Source of the DNA: JBFXCS01 sp050181915
GTDB lineage: Bacteria; Actinomycetota; Thermoleophilia; Miltoncostaeales; Miltoncostaeaceae
DNA length: 64,000 nt
Reading direction: 5' to 3'
Assembly: GCA_050181915.1 (NCBI GenBank)
Contig: JBFXCS010000003.1
Location: 592,915 to 656,914, forward strand
The translations under genes and the position numbers were made by a program. The notes below the pieces were generated by a model. That model had not been told where the DNA came from. It did not search any database and saw only the letters and a program-made list of their open reading frames with translations. This document shows, piece after piece, positions 52,959-62,125 of this stretch (the first letter of the stretch is position 1; the number at the start of each line of letters is the position of its first letter).

Positions 52959-53266
52959 CACCCACCTATGACCAGGCGCGCCAGCTCGGCAAGGCGTACG
53001 TCGGCGCGCTCAACACCGGCATCGAGGCCTACTCGGCGCTCTTCGCGAGCGGCGCGCGGGTGCGGGTGGACGGCTCGCCGTCCGACCTGCACGGCGTATT
53101 GGAGGTGACCCCGCCGGGCCGCTCCGGCTTCCGCGGCGCCCGGCTCGACGGCGACCACGTGCTCTACACCGTGCGCGTGCGCGACCGGGCCGCCGAGAGC
53201 GTCGAGGACCGGGTGCACCGCATCGCGTACGACGACGACGGACGCGTCGCGAGCCTCGACGCGTAG
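52955..53266 (+). CDS. NTF2-like small protein
   Basis: A 103-residue protein with an NTF2/SnoaL-like opening (YDQARQLGKAYVGALNTGIE AYSALFASGARVRVDG). No catalytic residue stands out. Sits directly in front of clpP, 10 bp away. Confidence 0.6.
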   Translation: MTPTYDQARQLGKAYVGALNTGIEAYSALFASGARVRVDGSPSDLHGVLEVTPPGRSGFRGARLDGDHVLYTVRVRDRAAESVEDRVHRIAYDDDGRVASLDA

Positions 53267-53276
53267 GCTGGGTCGC

Positions 53277-53861
53277 ATGAGCCCACTCATCCCCATGGTC
53301 ATCGAGCAGACCTCGCGCGGCGAGCGCTCGTTCGACATCTACTCGCGCCTGCTCAACGAGCGCATCATCTTCCTCGGCACGGAGGTCGACGACCAGATCG
53401 CCAACCTGATCGTGGCCCAGCTGCTGCACCTCGAGAGCGACGACCCCGACAAGGACATCTCGCTCTACATCAACTCCCCGGGCGGCTCGGTGTACGCGGG
53501 CCTCGCGATCTACGACACCATGCAGTTCATCAAGCCGGACGTGGCCACCATCTGCGTGGGCATCGCCATGAGCATGGGCGCGACCCTGCTCGCCGGCGGC
53601 GCCCCCGGCAAGCGCATGGCGCTGCCGAACTCGCGGATCATGATCCATCAGGTCTCGGGAGGCTTCCGCGGCCAGGCATCGGACATCGAGATCCACGCCC
53701 GCGAGGCGCTCGCCACCCGCCGCCTCCTCGACGAGCTGCTGGCCAAGCACAGCGGCCAGCCGGTGGAGAAGGTCGCGCAGGACACCGAGCGCGACTACTT
53801 CATGAGCAGCGCGGAGGCGCAGCAGTACGGCATCGTCGACCGGGTGATCGAGAGCCACTGA
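53277..53861 (+). CDS. clpP: ATP-dependent Clp protease proteolytic subunit
   Basis: A 194-residue ClpP. Triad: Ser in VGIAMSMGATLLAGG, His in NSRIMIHQVSGG and Asp in DTERDYFMSSAEA; the handle region SGQPVEKVAQ is normal. Forms a tetradecameric chamber with ClpX or ClpC unfoldases. No second clpP or clpX lies beside it, whereas many actinobacteria have a clpP1P2 pair. The canonical GQAASMG is GIAMSMG here. Confidence 0.96.
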   Translation: MSPLIPMVIEQTSRGERSFDIYSRLLNERIIFLGTEVDDQIANLIVAQLLHLESDDPDKDISLYINSPGGSVYAGLAIYDTMQFIKPDVATICVGIAMSMGATLLAGGAPGKRMALPNSRIMIHQVSGGFRGQASDIEIHAREALATRRLLDELLAKHSGQPVEKVAQDTERDYFMSSAEAQQYGIVDRVIESH

Positions 53862-53967
53862 CCGCGGCGGAGCCGCAAAACCCAGGCGCCCGCTGCGCCG
53901 GCCTCGTGGTCAGGAGTCCGCGATAGCACCGTGACGCTTCTCCGTGACGCGGACATAGACCCGGCAG

Positions 53968-54519
53968 ATGCAACTCGATGCCCGTCGCGCAGCGTTCGAA
54001 AAGGTCTTCCGACTCCACGTCACCAACGTGCGTCGCTATGCCCGCCGCCGGACGACGTCCCCTGAAGACGCCGAAGACGTAGTCGCGGAGACCTTCACCG
54101 TCGCTTGGCGACGGTTCGAGAGCATTCCCGTTGGCGATGAGCTTCCGTGGCTGTACGGCGTGGCCCGCCACCACTTGGCGAACCAGCGCCGAGGCAGCAC
54201 GCGGCGCCTCGCTCTCCTTGCACGGATCGAGGCCCTGACCCCACGCGTCGCACCGGACTACGGGATCCCTGAGAGCACACCGGTCCTCGATGCCCTCTCG
54301 AAGCTCCGAGACAAGGATCGGGAACTGTTGTGCTTGATGGCATGGGAGGGCCTTGAGCGGGAGCAGTTGGCCCGCGCGCTCGGAGTCGGTCGCGCGGGCC
54401 TGCGGATGAGGATCCATCGGGCCCGTAGGGCTCTTGAAGAGGCGCTACGCGACCGGCAGGAGCCAGCGAGCGCCGATGCCGCTTTGACCGCCAACCACGT
54501 AGGAAGCCGAGATGTCTGA
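53968..54519 (+). CDS. ECF sigma factor (SigE/RpoE-like)
   Basis: A 183-residue ECF sigma factor: region 2 VRRYARRRTTSPEDAEDVVA ETFTVAWRR and region 4 DRELLCLMAWEGLEREQLAR, LGVGRAGLRMRIHRARR. Base composition is less GC-rich than the surroundings. Its end overlaps a membrane gene by eight bases, the typical sigma/anti-sigma layout. Confidence 0.88.
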   Translation: MQLDARRAAFEKVFRLHVTNVRRYARRRTTSPEDAEDVVAETFTVAWRRFESIPVGDELPWLYGVARHHLANQRRGSTRRLALLARIEALTPRVAPDYGIPESTPVLDALSKLRDKDRELLCLMAWEGLEREQLARALGVGRAGLRMRIHRARRALEEALRDRQEPASADAALTANHVGSRDV

Positions 54520-55201
54520 CCCCTTACTGCGAGAGCTCCGCGACGCCGACCCCGCCCGTCGTAGGCCCGACGATCTGGCCGAGGCGGGTCGCGACGAAGC
54601 CCTCCTCGCTTCCATCCTCACCGTTGCGCCCGTAGCCAAAGGATCGACGCGATCCGGGCGGCGGCGCCTCGTAGTAGTCGTCGCCGCAACGGTCGTGGCG
54701 ACCGTGGCGGCGAGCGCAATCGCGGTGACGACGATCTCTCTCACCTCGAACCCGCCAACCCAGCCGACGCGTCTGACTCAGTCCGCCGACTCGATCGGTA
54801 TCGATCGCGCTCTGATCGGCGGCCTCGTCCTCGGCAGCGACGCTCAGCTGCGCGTCCCGGTTGCCGACGGCGCTTGGGAGGTCGCTGTGTCGCACGACGG
54901 CGGTGACACGCTTTGGGTAAAGCCTCCCTCACAAGCCGGGGCAGACGGGATCGCCTGCCCCGTCCCCGCTGACACCCCCCCCATCTGGGCATGTCTGCAG
55001 GGAACCGCACCCGCGGCATTCGTCGCGGGCCGCACCTCCGTCGAGGTGGCCCAAGTTGTTGTCCACGACGCCGGCACGGTCGCTGCCGTGCCCCTGGCCG
55101 AGGGTGTCTTCCTTCTTCCGGCACCGCCCTTCCCAACCCGTCTGGAAGCGCTCTCCGCCGACGGCAACCTGCTTTCCGAGCTCACCATCTCGAACAACTA
55201 G
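54512..55201 (+). CDS. Membrane-anchored partner of the ECF sigma factor
   Basis: A 229-residue protein: cytoplasmic N-terminus of about 50 residues (PLLRELRDADPARRRPDDLA), one membrane helix (LVVVVAATVVATVAASAIAV) and a 150-residue outer domain with two Cys (IACPVPADTPPIWACLQG). No zinc anti-sigma motif is seen. Position and topology suggest an anti-sigma factor or CU-type sensor; unproven. Confidence 0.75.
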   Translation: MSDPLLRELRDADPARRRPDDLAEAGRDEALLASILTVAPVAKGSTRSGRRRLVVVVAATVVATVAASAIAVTTISLTSNPPTQPTRLTQSADSIGIDRALIGGLVLGSDAQLRVPVADGAWEVAVSHDGGDTLWVKPPSQAGADGIACPVPADTPPIWACLQGTAPAAFVAGRTSVEVAQVVVHDAGTVAAVPLAEGVFLLPAPPFPTRLEALSADGNLLSELTISNN

Positions 55202-55257
55202 TCAATCTCAGTGATTCATACGAACCAACGTGCGCGACGAGATCATTGCACTCTGCC

Positions 55258-55617
55258 ATGCCATCGAGGTCAACAAAACTGAGGTCACAGTGCGACGCAT
55301 ATGTCGCCGGATCAGCGACGACGTGGGGACCATGGACGACTAGCATCCCATCGTCAGGTGGTTTCCAGCAGTGCGGCCCGAACGCTCCGGCGGGCGCCAA
55401 TATCGGATGGATGCGAAGCTACCAAGGCTCGCGCCACCCCTGGACGCTTGCCCGGTTCGACAGTTCGAACAACGTGATTCCTCCTGTCCTGGCAGGGATC
55501 GTGACCGATATCTACTGGTCGCCGGGCGCACCATCATTCGCCCTCCATGTCACTCGCGGTGACAACCAGTCCGGCGGTGGGAACGGGGGCTATCAGTGCT
55601 ACTTCGAGGGTCCCTGA
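55258..55617 (+). CDS. Possible partial protein in the ECF island
   Basis: An open stretch of 119 residues with a sensible composition (MRSYQGSRHPWTLARFDSSN, IYWSPGAPSFALHVTRGDNQ) but no signal peptide. The first 40 residues look random, so it may be the 3' part of a gene whose start has decayed. Weak evidence. Confidence 0.35.
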   Translation: MPSRSTKLRSQCDAYVAGSATTWGPWTTSIPSSGGFQQCGPNAPAGANIGWMRSYQGSRHPWTLARFDSSNNVIPPVLAGIVTDIYWSPGAPSFALHVTRGDNQSGGGNGGYQCYFEGP

Positions 55618-55657
55618 CAAACGCGCCGAACCACGCACTTGAAAGCGAGAACAGACT

Positions 55658-56254
55658 ATGAAACATCGTAAGAAGTGGGGGGCAGTCGTTGCGATAACCG
55701 TCGCACTCGTTGCCGTCGTTGGCGCCGCCTCCTGGGCCGCAGGTGACGACGGCACCGACGCTAGCGTCGGTGCCGTGAAGCAGGCCGCGGCTGAGCGAAC
55801 GCAGTCGTTCAAGAGCTTCGAAAATGTGACGACCGCGGCACGGTTCGCACCAGGGGTGACTTACGGCGAGGCTCTGCGAGCACTGTTCATTACTGAGACT
55901 ACCGGTGAGGCGCCACTATCGTTCGATATTGTAAACGCCCCAAGGGGCAAGGCCGTACTTACTCAGCCGACCGGCGGCCAAGAAGGCATCACCGTCTGGC
56001 TCGGGGCCCCAACCGGCTATACCGCTGAGTGGGGCGCGAACGCCTACGGCCTGACGCCGACCGGCGGGGGCGACCCGTCCGACACCGGGCAGAGTGATGC
56101 AGGTCCGTGGCCAGCCGGCACAAGTTTGGGTGTGCCTGTACTGCCAGCCTGCCAGGTCAGCGTCAGTGTCGACCTACCGCCCGTGAAGGCGTGCGGCAAC
56201 GAAGACATGCCACTACTCGACACAGACGCCTCGACACCGATCCCGCTGCCATAG
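55658..56254 (+). CDS. Secreted protein of unknown function
   Basis: A 198-residue protein. Signal: MKHRKKWGAVVAITVALVAV. The mature part has acidic and Gly-rich stretches and two Cys (PACQVSVSV, VKACGNED). GCGAGAACA precedes the ATG. It is the last gene before a large hairpin. No family recognised; likely part of the regulon of the ECF factor beside it. Confidence 0.65.
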   Translation: MKHRKKWGAVVAITVALVAVVGAASWAAGDDGTDASVGAVKQAAAERTQSFKSFENVTTAARFAPGVTYGEALRALFITETTGEAPLSFDIVNAPRGKAVLTQPTGGQEGITVWLGAPTGYTAEWGANAYGLTPTGGGDPSDTGQSDAGPWPAGTSLGVPVLPACQVSVSVDLPPVKACGNEDMPLLDTDASTPIPLP

Positions 56255-56264
56255 GCAAACGTTG

Positions 56265-56315
56265 AATCCTGGGGTCCTTTCGCCATCGACGTTTGGCGAT
56301 AGGGACCCCAGGATT
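56265..56315. terminator. Long hairpin terminator
   Basis: AATCCTGGGGTCC with TTTCGCCA (56265-56285) pairs with the right arm TGGCGATAGGGACCCCAGGA (to 56315) with one bulged base. It ends the secreted-protein gene and is near the sigma remnant. Confidence 0.75.
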
Positions 56316-56439
56316 TGATCGACGAAGGAGCCGGAGGCTCGGCGAAGGAGCGAACACCGTGGTCGGCGCGCAGAGACCTCTTGATGAGGAGGTTCGACCT
56401 CTCGGTGAGGCCGCGGTCGTGACTCCCTCATGACCGGCA

Positions 56440-56590
56440 CGCGCCGCCGGCGCCAGGCGACGAGGAAGACCTCGTCAACGACGTCCTGCGCCTCGTCCGG
56501 GCCGACCCGCCGGGTCGTGTAGACGAGCACGGCGTTGTGGTGATCGAGCCACAGCACCCGGAAGCGCGCTCGCTCGATTGGATTCGTCGA
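56440..56590 (-). pseudogene. ECF sigma factor N-terminal remnant
   Basis: The frame reads LWLDHHNAVLVYTTRRVGPD then EAQDVVDEVFLVAWRRRR, clear ECF region 2 sequence (compare EDAEDVVAETFTVAWRR of the intact sigma gene). The frame before it is shifted, and no region 4 follows; instead low-quality sequence and a hairpin. A third sigma gene has therefore decayed here. Confidence 0.6.
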
Positions 56591-56651
56591 TGAGTGCCAT
56601 CACACGGGTAGTGGCCGGAACACCCGACTTCTGACAGACCCGTGCCGGGCG

Positions 56652-57275
56652 CTACTCGACCAGGCCTCCCCAGCCCGAGCCGTCCTCCAGGTCGAGGGGG
56701 CGGACCGCGCCGGCCGCGTCGATCTCCACGCTGGAGAGGCTGGCGTTGGGGGTGAAGGTGACCCGCCGCCGGTACTCGTCGTAGTCCATGCCGAGGGCGC
56801 GGGCATGGATCGCCCTCACCACCCCGCCGTGCGCGACGACCAGCACCCGCCCGTCGGGATGGCGCTCGGCGATGCCCCGCAGCGCCCCGAGCACGCGGTC
56901 GCTCATCTGGGCGTACGTCTCACCGCCCTCCCAGCCCCTGCCGCCGTCGAGCCAGCGCTGCATGGCGCCCGGGAAGCGCCGCTCGATCTCGGCGCGCACC
57001 AGCCCGGCCCACGAGCCGAAGTCGACCTCGCGCAGGGCCGGCAGCCGCTCGACCGCGATCCCGCGCCGGCGGGCCACCGCATCGGCCGTGACGTACGCCC
57101 GTCGCAGGTCGCTGGCGTAGATCGCGGCCAGGGGCACGCCGTCGAGCCGGTCGGCGAGGGCCTGCGCCTGGGCGAGCCCACGCTCCGTGAGCGGCCGGTC
57201 GATCTGCCCCTGCCAGCGCTTCTCGGCGTTCCAGTCGCTCTCGCCGTGACGGGCGATCAGGAGGGTCGTCGGCAC
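56652..57275 (-). CDS. Histidine phosphatase (phosphoglycerate mutase-like)
   Basis: A 207-residue protein: LLIARHGESDWNAEKRWQGQ (catalytic His), DLRRAYVTADAVARR, the Glu in LREVDFGSWAG and VLVVAHGGVVRAI. It fits the broad-specificity phosphatase/cobalamin CobC-like group. Substrate unknown. Divergent from the comA gene with 81 bp between. Confidence 0.9.
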   Translation of the reverse strand: MPTTLLIARHGESDWNAEKRWQGQIDRPLTERGLAQAQALADRLDGVPLAAIYASDLRRAYVTADAVARRRGIAVERLPALREVDFGSWAGLVRAEIERRFPGAMQRWLDGGRGWEGGETYAQMSDRVLGALRGIAERHPDGRVLVVAHGGVVRAIHARALGMDYDEYRRRVTFTPNASLSSVEIDAAGAVRPLDLEDGSGWGGLVE

Positions 57276-57356
57276 CCGGGGAATCTACGCATCGAGGCCC
57301 CTCCGCGGGCACCGCGACGCGCTGTCCTCCGATGCGCGCCTGGTACGGTGAGCGCG

Positions 57357-58133
57357 GTGTTCGATCCCAGCCTGAACGACTTCCTCGGCGTTCCCGCCCG
57401 TTCGCCGAAGCCCCGGTCGGTCGGGCTGACCCACGTGATCGACAAGGGGCTGAACCTCCGCGACATCGAGGGCCTGTTCGACACGGCGGGCCGGTACGTG
57501 GACGTCGTGAAGCTCGGGTGGGGGACGTCCTACGTCACCAACAACCTCGAGAAGAAGATCTCCCTCTACCGCTCGTTCGAGACGCCGGTGGTGTGCGGCG
57601 GCACGCTGTTCGAGGCGGCCGTGGCCCGGGGCCGCATCGACGAGTACCGGCGGTGGCTCTCCGACAACCGGTTCTCGCACGTCGAGGTCTCGGACGGGAC
57701 CATCGAGCTGCCGCGCGAGCGCAAGCTGGAGCTGATCGCGAAGCTCGCCCACGACTTCGTGGTGCTCTCCGAGGTGGGCTCGAAGGACACCGAGACGGTC
57801 TTCCCGCCGTACATGTGGGTGAACTGGATGAAGGAGGAGCTCGCCGCCGGCGCCTGGAAGGTCATCGCCGAGGGGCGCGAGACGGGCACCGCCGGCCTCT
57901 ACCGCCCCACCGGCGAGATGCGGACCGGCCTGGTGGAGGAGATCGTCCACTCGATCAGCCCCGCGGACGTGATCTTCGAGGCGCCCACCAAGGCCAGCCA
58001 GGCGGGCCTGGTGAAGATCATCGGCCCGGACGTGAACCTGGGGAACATCCCCCCGGGCGAGGTGATCCCGCTCGAGACGCTCCGCCTCGGGCTGCGCTCC
58101 GACACGATGAACGAGCTGCTGCTCGACTCGTAG
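57357..58133 (+). CDS. comA: Phosphosulfolactate synthase family (ComA)
   Basis: A 258-residue TIM-barrel enzyme that joins sulfite to phosphoenolpyruvate giving phosphosulfolactate, first step of coenzyme M synthesis in methanogens and also found in some bacteria. Conserved stretches: THVIDKGLNLRDIEGL, VDVVKLGWGTSYV, VVCGGTLFEAAV, HVEVSDGTIELPRERK, LSEVGSKDTETVF, VIFEAPTKASQ and DVNLGNI. The GTG at 57357 is used; another GTG lies three codons earlier. No comB/comC genes are near. Confidence 0.92.
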   Translation: MFDPSLNDFLGVPARSPKPRSVGLTHVIDKGLNLRDIEGLFDTAGRYVDVVKLGWGTSYVTNNLEKKISLYRSFETPVVCGGTLFEAAVARGRIDEYRRWLSDNRFSHVEVSDGTIELPRERKLELIAKLAHDFVVLSEVGSKDTETVFPPYMWVNWMKEELAAGAWKVIAEGRETGTAGLYRPTGEMRTGLVEEIVHSISPADVIFEAPTKASQAGLVKIIGPDVNLGNIPPGEVIPLETLRLGLRSDTMNELLLDS

Positions 58134-58747
58134 CACGGGCGGGCGGGCGCCCTCGGCGGGTGGGGTTGACGGCCCCCCGGCGCAGGTGCAAGGGTCTTCA
58201 TCGAGGGAACGGCGCCGCCGGCTTCTGCGGATCCGGCACCCGATTCCCGGACCTGCACTGCCGCACGACTCGTGGACCGCATGGATCGCCGCCGACAGAT
58301 GGTGAGCGCCGCACCCGACGACTCGAAGGCCGGCCGCGCGCGGTCGGATCATCGGTACAGAGCGCAGATGCGCCGTGGGCGGCCCGCACCCGCTGTCGAG
58401 CGCGCCGTCGGTGGAGAGCACGGGTCGATGTCGTCTCCGACCGAGCGGGGGGCGTGCGTGGGCGCCCGCGCGACGCGGACGCGGCAGCGGCGAGGGAGCG
58501 GCCGCGCGATGTCCGCCGAGACCGGCGGACGGGCCGCCGGGAGGTGACGCCTTTGGATGTGGCGATGAAGGGTGGCCTCTCGCGCTGATCCGCGGGGGGT
58601 CACCCGTGAACCCCGACATGGTGCAGACCGCCGCGGGGCCCGGATCTCGCGATGCAGGGCGCGGCGGCGGAGGGACGTTCGGACAAGGGGCCGTCGCCAC
58701 CGGATCGGGCGGCGGCCCCGGCCGGTGATGCGGGTCGTCCGCCCCCG
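58134..58747. other. 614-bp stretch without a convincing gene
   Basis: Several short frames exist on both strands but none has a family, a credible ribosome site and sensible composition together. Sequence is GC-rich and mosaic. Its content cannot be assigned; it may hold decayed coding sequence. Confidence 0.6.
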
Positions 58748-59593
58748 TCAGGCGGGGATCTCGCGGACCTCCACGCTGACGGTCATCCTCTCGGTAGGCG
58801 GGCCGAGGTAGCTGCCGCGCAGCGGCGGCACGTCGGCGTAGTCGCGGCCGACGGCGAGCCGCACGTAGTGCTCGTAGTCGGCGCCGGGGTGGGTGGGGTC
58901 CATCTCCCTCCAGCCGATGCCGGGGATGTCCACCTCGATCCAGGCGTGGCTCTCGCCCGGCCCCTCGCGGCCGGGTTCGTACAGCCAGCCGCTGACGTAG
59001 CGCGCGCCCAGGCCGCGGCGGCGGCACACGGCGATCATCAGGTGCGCCAGGTCCTGGCACACCCCGCGCGCGACCCGCACCACCTCCTCGACGGGCGTGT
59101 CGACCCGGGTCGCGCCCGGCGTGTAGGTGATCGCCCGGTTGACCGCGCTCTCGACGGCGCGCGCCCACTCCGGCACCGTGAGGTCCTCCGCCACGCCGAG
59201 CCCGTCGGCGAAGGCGGCGATCGGCTCCCCCCAGCGGACGTGGGCCGAGGTGGACAGGAACTCGGCGGCGCGGTCGACGTAGGCGGGATCGTCCAGGTCG
59301 GAGAGCGGTGGGCCGTCCACGTCGGACAGCGGCACGCACGGCCGCGTCTCGACCACCGCCTCCGACTCGACCACCAGCAGGGGGTGGGCGTCGACCAGCT
59401 GGAACCAGCTCACCCGGTTGCCGAAGGAGTCGACGTGGCCGAACAGCTCGGCGGCCGGGTCCACCCGCACGTGGGACCACTCCACCCTCTGGCGGCCGTT
59501 GTCGCGCGGGGTCAGGCGGATCTCGTTGACGCTCTCGCCGGCGGGGCCGGCGTAGGCGATCTCAGTTCTGTGCTTGGCGTGAAGCCTGGGCAT
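58748..59593 (-). CDS. Transglutaminase-like cysteine protease
   Basis: A 281-residue protein of the bacterial transglutaminase-like family: an N-terminal beta domain (EIAYAGPAGESVNEIRLTPR), then Cys in ARGVCQDLAHLMIAVCRR, His in GESHAWIEVDIPG and Asp in REMDPTHPG. Last gene of the ATP-grasp/alpha-E operon; it overlaps the alpha-E gene by 32 bases. Likely a peptidase or amidase acting on the product or target of that system. Confidence 0.9.
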   Translation of the reverse strand: MPRLHAKHRTEIAYAGPAGESVNEIRLTPRDNGRQRVEWSHVRVDPAAELFGHVDSFGNRVSWFQLVDAHPLLVVESEAVVETRPCVPLSDVDGPPLSDLDDPAYVDRAAEFLSTSAHVRWGEPIAAFADGLGVAEDLTVPEWARAVESAVNRAITYTPGATRVDTPVEEVVRVARGVCQDLAHLMIAVCRRRGLGARYVSGWLYEPGREGPGESHAWIEVDIPGIGWREMDPTHPGADYEHYVRLAVGRDYADVPPLRGSYLGPPTERMTVSVEVREIPA

Positions 59594-60569
59594 GCTGTCC
59601 CACCGGTCGGCGCTCGTGGCTGGCGATGAAGCACGACTCGGCGAGGGCCGTGTCGATGGAGTCGAGGCGGGCGAGCAGGCGCGCGATCAGGTCGCCGCCC
59701 TCCGGACCGCCCCAGGGCCGGCGCGCCGCGCTCTCGAGCGAGTCGCGGGCGGCGCGCGCCAGCACCAGCGCGGCCGGGTCCGGCGCGATCGCGTCGATGG
59801 CCACCAGGTCCTCGATCGCCGACTCGACCTCGCCGAGGCAGAAGGCCGCCGAGCGGGGGAAGCGCGCGTCCAGCATCAGGAAGCGGCTGATCGACTCGGG
59901 CGACAGGGCCGCCGCGTCGACCTGCAGGTAGGCCTCGTGGACGGAGGCGTCCCCCAGCAGCGCCCGCCAGCCGTGCAGGTCGAGGGCCTCGGCCATGCGG
60001 CCGTCGCCGGGTGCAGAGTAGCGGGCCTGCACCAGGCGCGACGACCGCTCGGCGCGCTCGAGGAAGCGGCCCAGGCGCATGAACTGCCACCCTTCGTCGC
60101 GGCGCATCGACTGGGCCACCAGGCCCAGGATGAGGGTCGCGGAGCGCCGGATGGTCTGGCAGAAGGGATAGACGCCGTCGCGGGTGATGCGGGCCGGCGG
60201 CCAGTCGGCCAGCTCCAGCCAGGCGTCGTTGATGCCCTCCCACACCTCGGTGGGCAGCCGATCGCGCACGCTGCGCGCGTTCTCGCGGGCCCGCTGGATG
60301 CAGGCCACGATGCTGTCCGGGTTGTCGCGGCCGAAGGTCATGAACCAGGGCACGCTGCGCTCGTCGGCGCGTCGGTGGGTGCGCAGGAAGCCCTCGAGAT
60401 CGGACGAGATCCGCACGAGCGGCTCCCAGACCATCCGCCCGCCGGCGCCGTTCGACGCGTCGCCCTCCAGCGCCGCCGCCTGGCTCACCTCCAGCAGGCG
60501 GGCCAGGTTCTCGGCCCGCTCCAGGTCGCGGGCGGTCCAGTAGAGGGTCTGGGCGACGCGGGCGAGCAT
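59562..60569 (-). CDS. Alpha-E domain protein
   Basis: A 335-residue all-helical protein of the alpha-E family: MLARVAQTLYWTARDLERAE, GRFLERAERSSRLVQ and LMLDARFPRSAAFCLGEVE are its signatures. It always accompanies circularly permuted ATP-grasp and transglutaminase proteins, thought to make or attach peptide bonds to an unknown target. 16 bp behind the ATP-grasp gene. Confidence 0.9.
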   Translation of the reverse strand: MLARVAQTLYWTARDLERAENLARLLEVSQAAALEGDASNGAGGRMVWEPLVRISSDLEGFLRTHRRADERSVPWFMTFGRDNPDSIVACIQRARENARSVRDRLPTEVWEGINDAWLELADWPPARITRDGVYPFCQTIRRSATLILGLVAQSMRRDEGWQFMRLGRFLERAERSSRLVQARYSAPGDGRMAEALDLHGWRALLGDASVHEAYLQVDAAALSPESISRFLMLDARFPRSAAFCLGEVESAIEDLVAIDAIAPDPAALVLARAARDSLESAARRPWGGPEGGDLIARLLARLDSIDTALAESCFIASHERRPVGQHAQASRQAQN

Positions 60570-60585
60570 CAGCGGCCGCCCTCCC

Positions 60586-62010
60586 TCACGACGACAGGAC
60601 CCAGGTGTCCTTGCTGCCGCCGCCCTGGGACGAGTTCACCACCAGGGACCCGTCGCGCAGCGCCACCCGGGTGAGGCCGCCGGGCACCACCACCGGCTGC
60701 TCGCCGTAGAGGATGAACGGCCTCAGGTCGACGTGGCGGGCGCGGAAGCGGTCGCCCACCAGCACGGGCGCGCGCGACAGGCGCACCGTCTCCTGGGCGA
60801 TGTAGCCGCGCGGGTTCTCCTCGACGCGCCGCGCGAAGGCGCTGCGCTCCCCGGCGGTGGCGTGGGGGCCGATCAGCATGCCGTAGCCGCCGGCGCCGTC
60901 CACCGCCTTCACCACCAGGCGGTCGAGGTTCGCGAGGGCGTAGGCCCGGCTGTCGGGGTCGCCCAGCAGGTAGGTGGGCACCTGCTCGAGCAGGGGCTCC
61001 TCCCCGAGGAAGTAGCGGATGATCTCGGGCACGTAGGCGTAGACGGCCTTGTCGTCGGCGACGCCGGTGCCGATGGCGTTGCACACGGCGACCCGGCCGT
61101 CGCGGCAGGCCTGCACGAGCCCGGCGACGCCCAGCAGCGAGTCGGAGCGCAGGCTGGCCGGGTCGAGGAAGCCGTCGTCGATGCGCCGGTAGATGACGTC
61201 CACCCGCTCGCGGCCGGCGGTGGTGCGCACGAACACCTGGCGGTCGCGCACCACCAGGTCGCGCCCCTCCACCAGCGGGACGCCCATCTGCTGGGCGAGG
61301 AAGGCGTGCTCGTAGTACGCGGCGTTCGCGGGCCCCGGGGTGAGCACCACCACCTTGGGCGACTCGCGCCCCTCGGGCGCGGCGGCCATCAGCGCCGACA
61401 GCAGCAGGAAGGGCGCGTGGCCCACGGGCTCGACGTGGTGGTCGCCGAACGCCTCGGGGAAGGCGCGCCGCATGAAGGCCCGGTTCTGCACGACGTACGA
61501 GAGGCCGGACGGGCAGCGCAGGTTGTCCTCCAGCACCCGCCAGGTGCCGTCGTCGTCGCGCACCAGGTCGATGCCGGCGACGTGGACGAAGCGCCCCAGC
61601 GGCGGCCGCACGCCCACCATCTCGCGCACGTAGCCCTCGCAGGTCGTCACCAGCCCGTTCGGCACCACGCCGTCCGTCACCGACCGGCGCTCCCCGTAGA
61701 AGTCGGCGATGAACATGTCGAGGGCCCGCACCCGCTGCGACAGCCCCGCCTCCAGCAGCGACCACTCGTCGGCGGGGATCAGGCGCGGCAGCAGGTCGAA
61801 CGGGAAGGGGTGCTCGCGACCGCCGTGGTCGAAGGTGATGCCCTGGGTGAGGTAGGCGCGGTCGACCAGGGCCGATCGCGCGGCGAAGGCGGAGGGGCGC
61901 AGCGCGCGCAGCCCCGAGTACAGGCGGGCGTACGTCTCCCGGGGCTGATCGGGCGCCTCGAACATCTCGTCGAAGAACTCGTCGACGCTGTAGTCGGTGA
62001 AGAGCGGCAC
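60586..62010 (-). CDS. Circularly permuted ATP-grasp protein, type 2
   Basis: A 474-residue ATP-grasp ligase-like protein. Features: FFDEMFEAPDQPRETYARLY, FIADFYGERRSVTDGVVP, LRCPSGLSYVVQNRAFMRRA, VVVLTPGPANAAYYEHAFLA, the ATP-binding DRLVVKAVDGAGGYGMLIGP and LSRAPVLVGDRFRARHVDLR. First gene of the cluster. Predicted to form an amide bond between a carboxylate and an amine; substrates unknown. Confidence 0.92.
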   Translation of the reverse strand: MPLFTDYSVDEFFDEMFEAPDQPRETYARLYSGLRALRPSAFAARSALVDRAYLTQGITFDHGGREHPFPFDLLPRLIPADEWSLLEAGLSQRVRALDMFIADFYGERRSVTDGVVPNGLVTTCEGYVREMVGVRPPLGRFVHVAGIDLVRDDDGTWRVLEDNLRCPSGLSYVVQNRAFMRRAFPEAFGDHHVEPVGHAPFLLLSALMAAAPEGRESPKVVVLTPGPANAAYYEHAFLAQQMGVPLVEGRDLVVRDRQVFVRTTAGRERVDVIYRRIDDGFLDPASLRSDSLLGVAGLVQACRDGRVAVCNAIGTGVADDKAVYAYVPEIIRYFLGEEPLLEQVPTYLLGDPDSRAYALANLDRLVVKAVDGAGGYGMLIGPHATAGERSAFARRVEENPRGYIAQETVRLSRAPVLVGDRFRARHVDLRPFILYGEQPVVVPGGLTRVALRDGSLVVNSSQGGGSKDTWVLSS

Positions 62011-62125
62011 CCCGACGTCCCCCTTTCGGTCGGCCGTCCCAGGCTACCAGCGCGCTCTCGCACGCCCCCTTGGCCGCGCGGCCAAAGCGCGCCGCGCGGC
62101 GTTCGTCGCGGGGACGGTGGCGTCG

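Noticed and set aside
58272..58728. Short plus-strand frames between comA and the transglutaminase gene
   Set aside because: No ribosome site, no family, Arg-rich translations typical of random GC-rich sequence.
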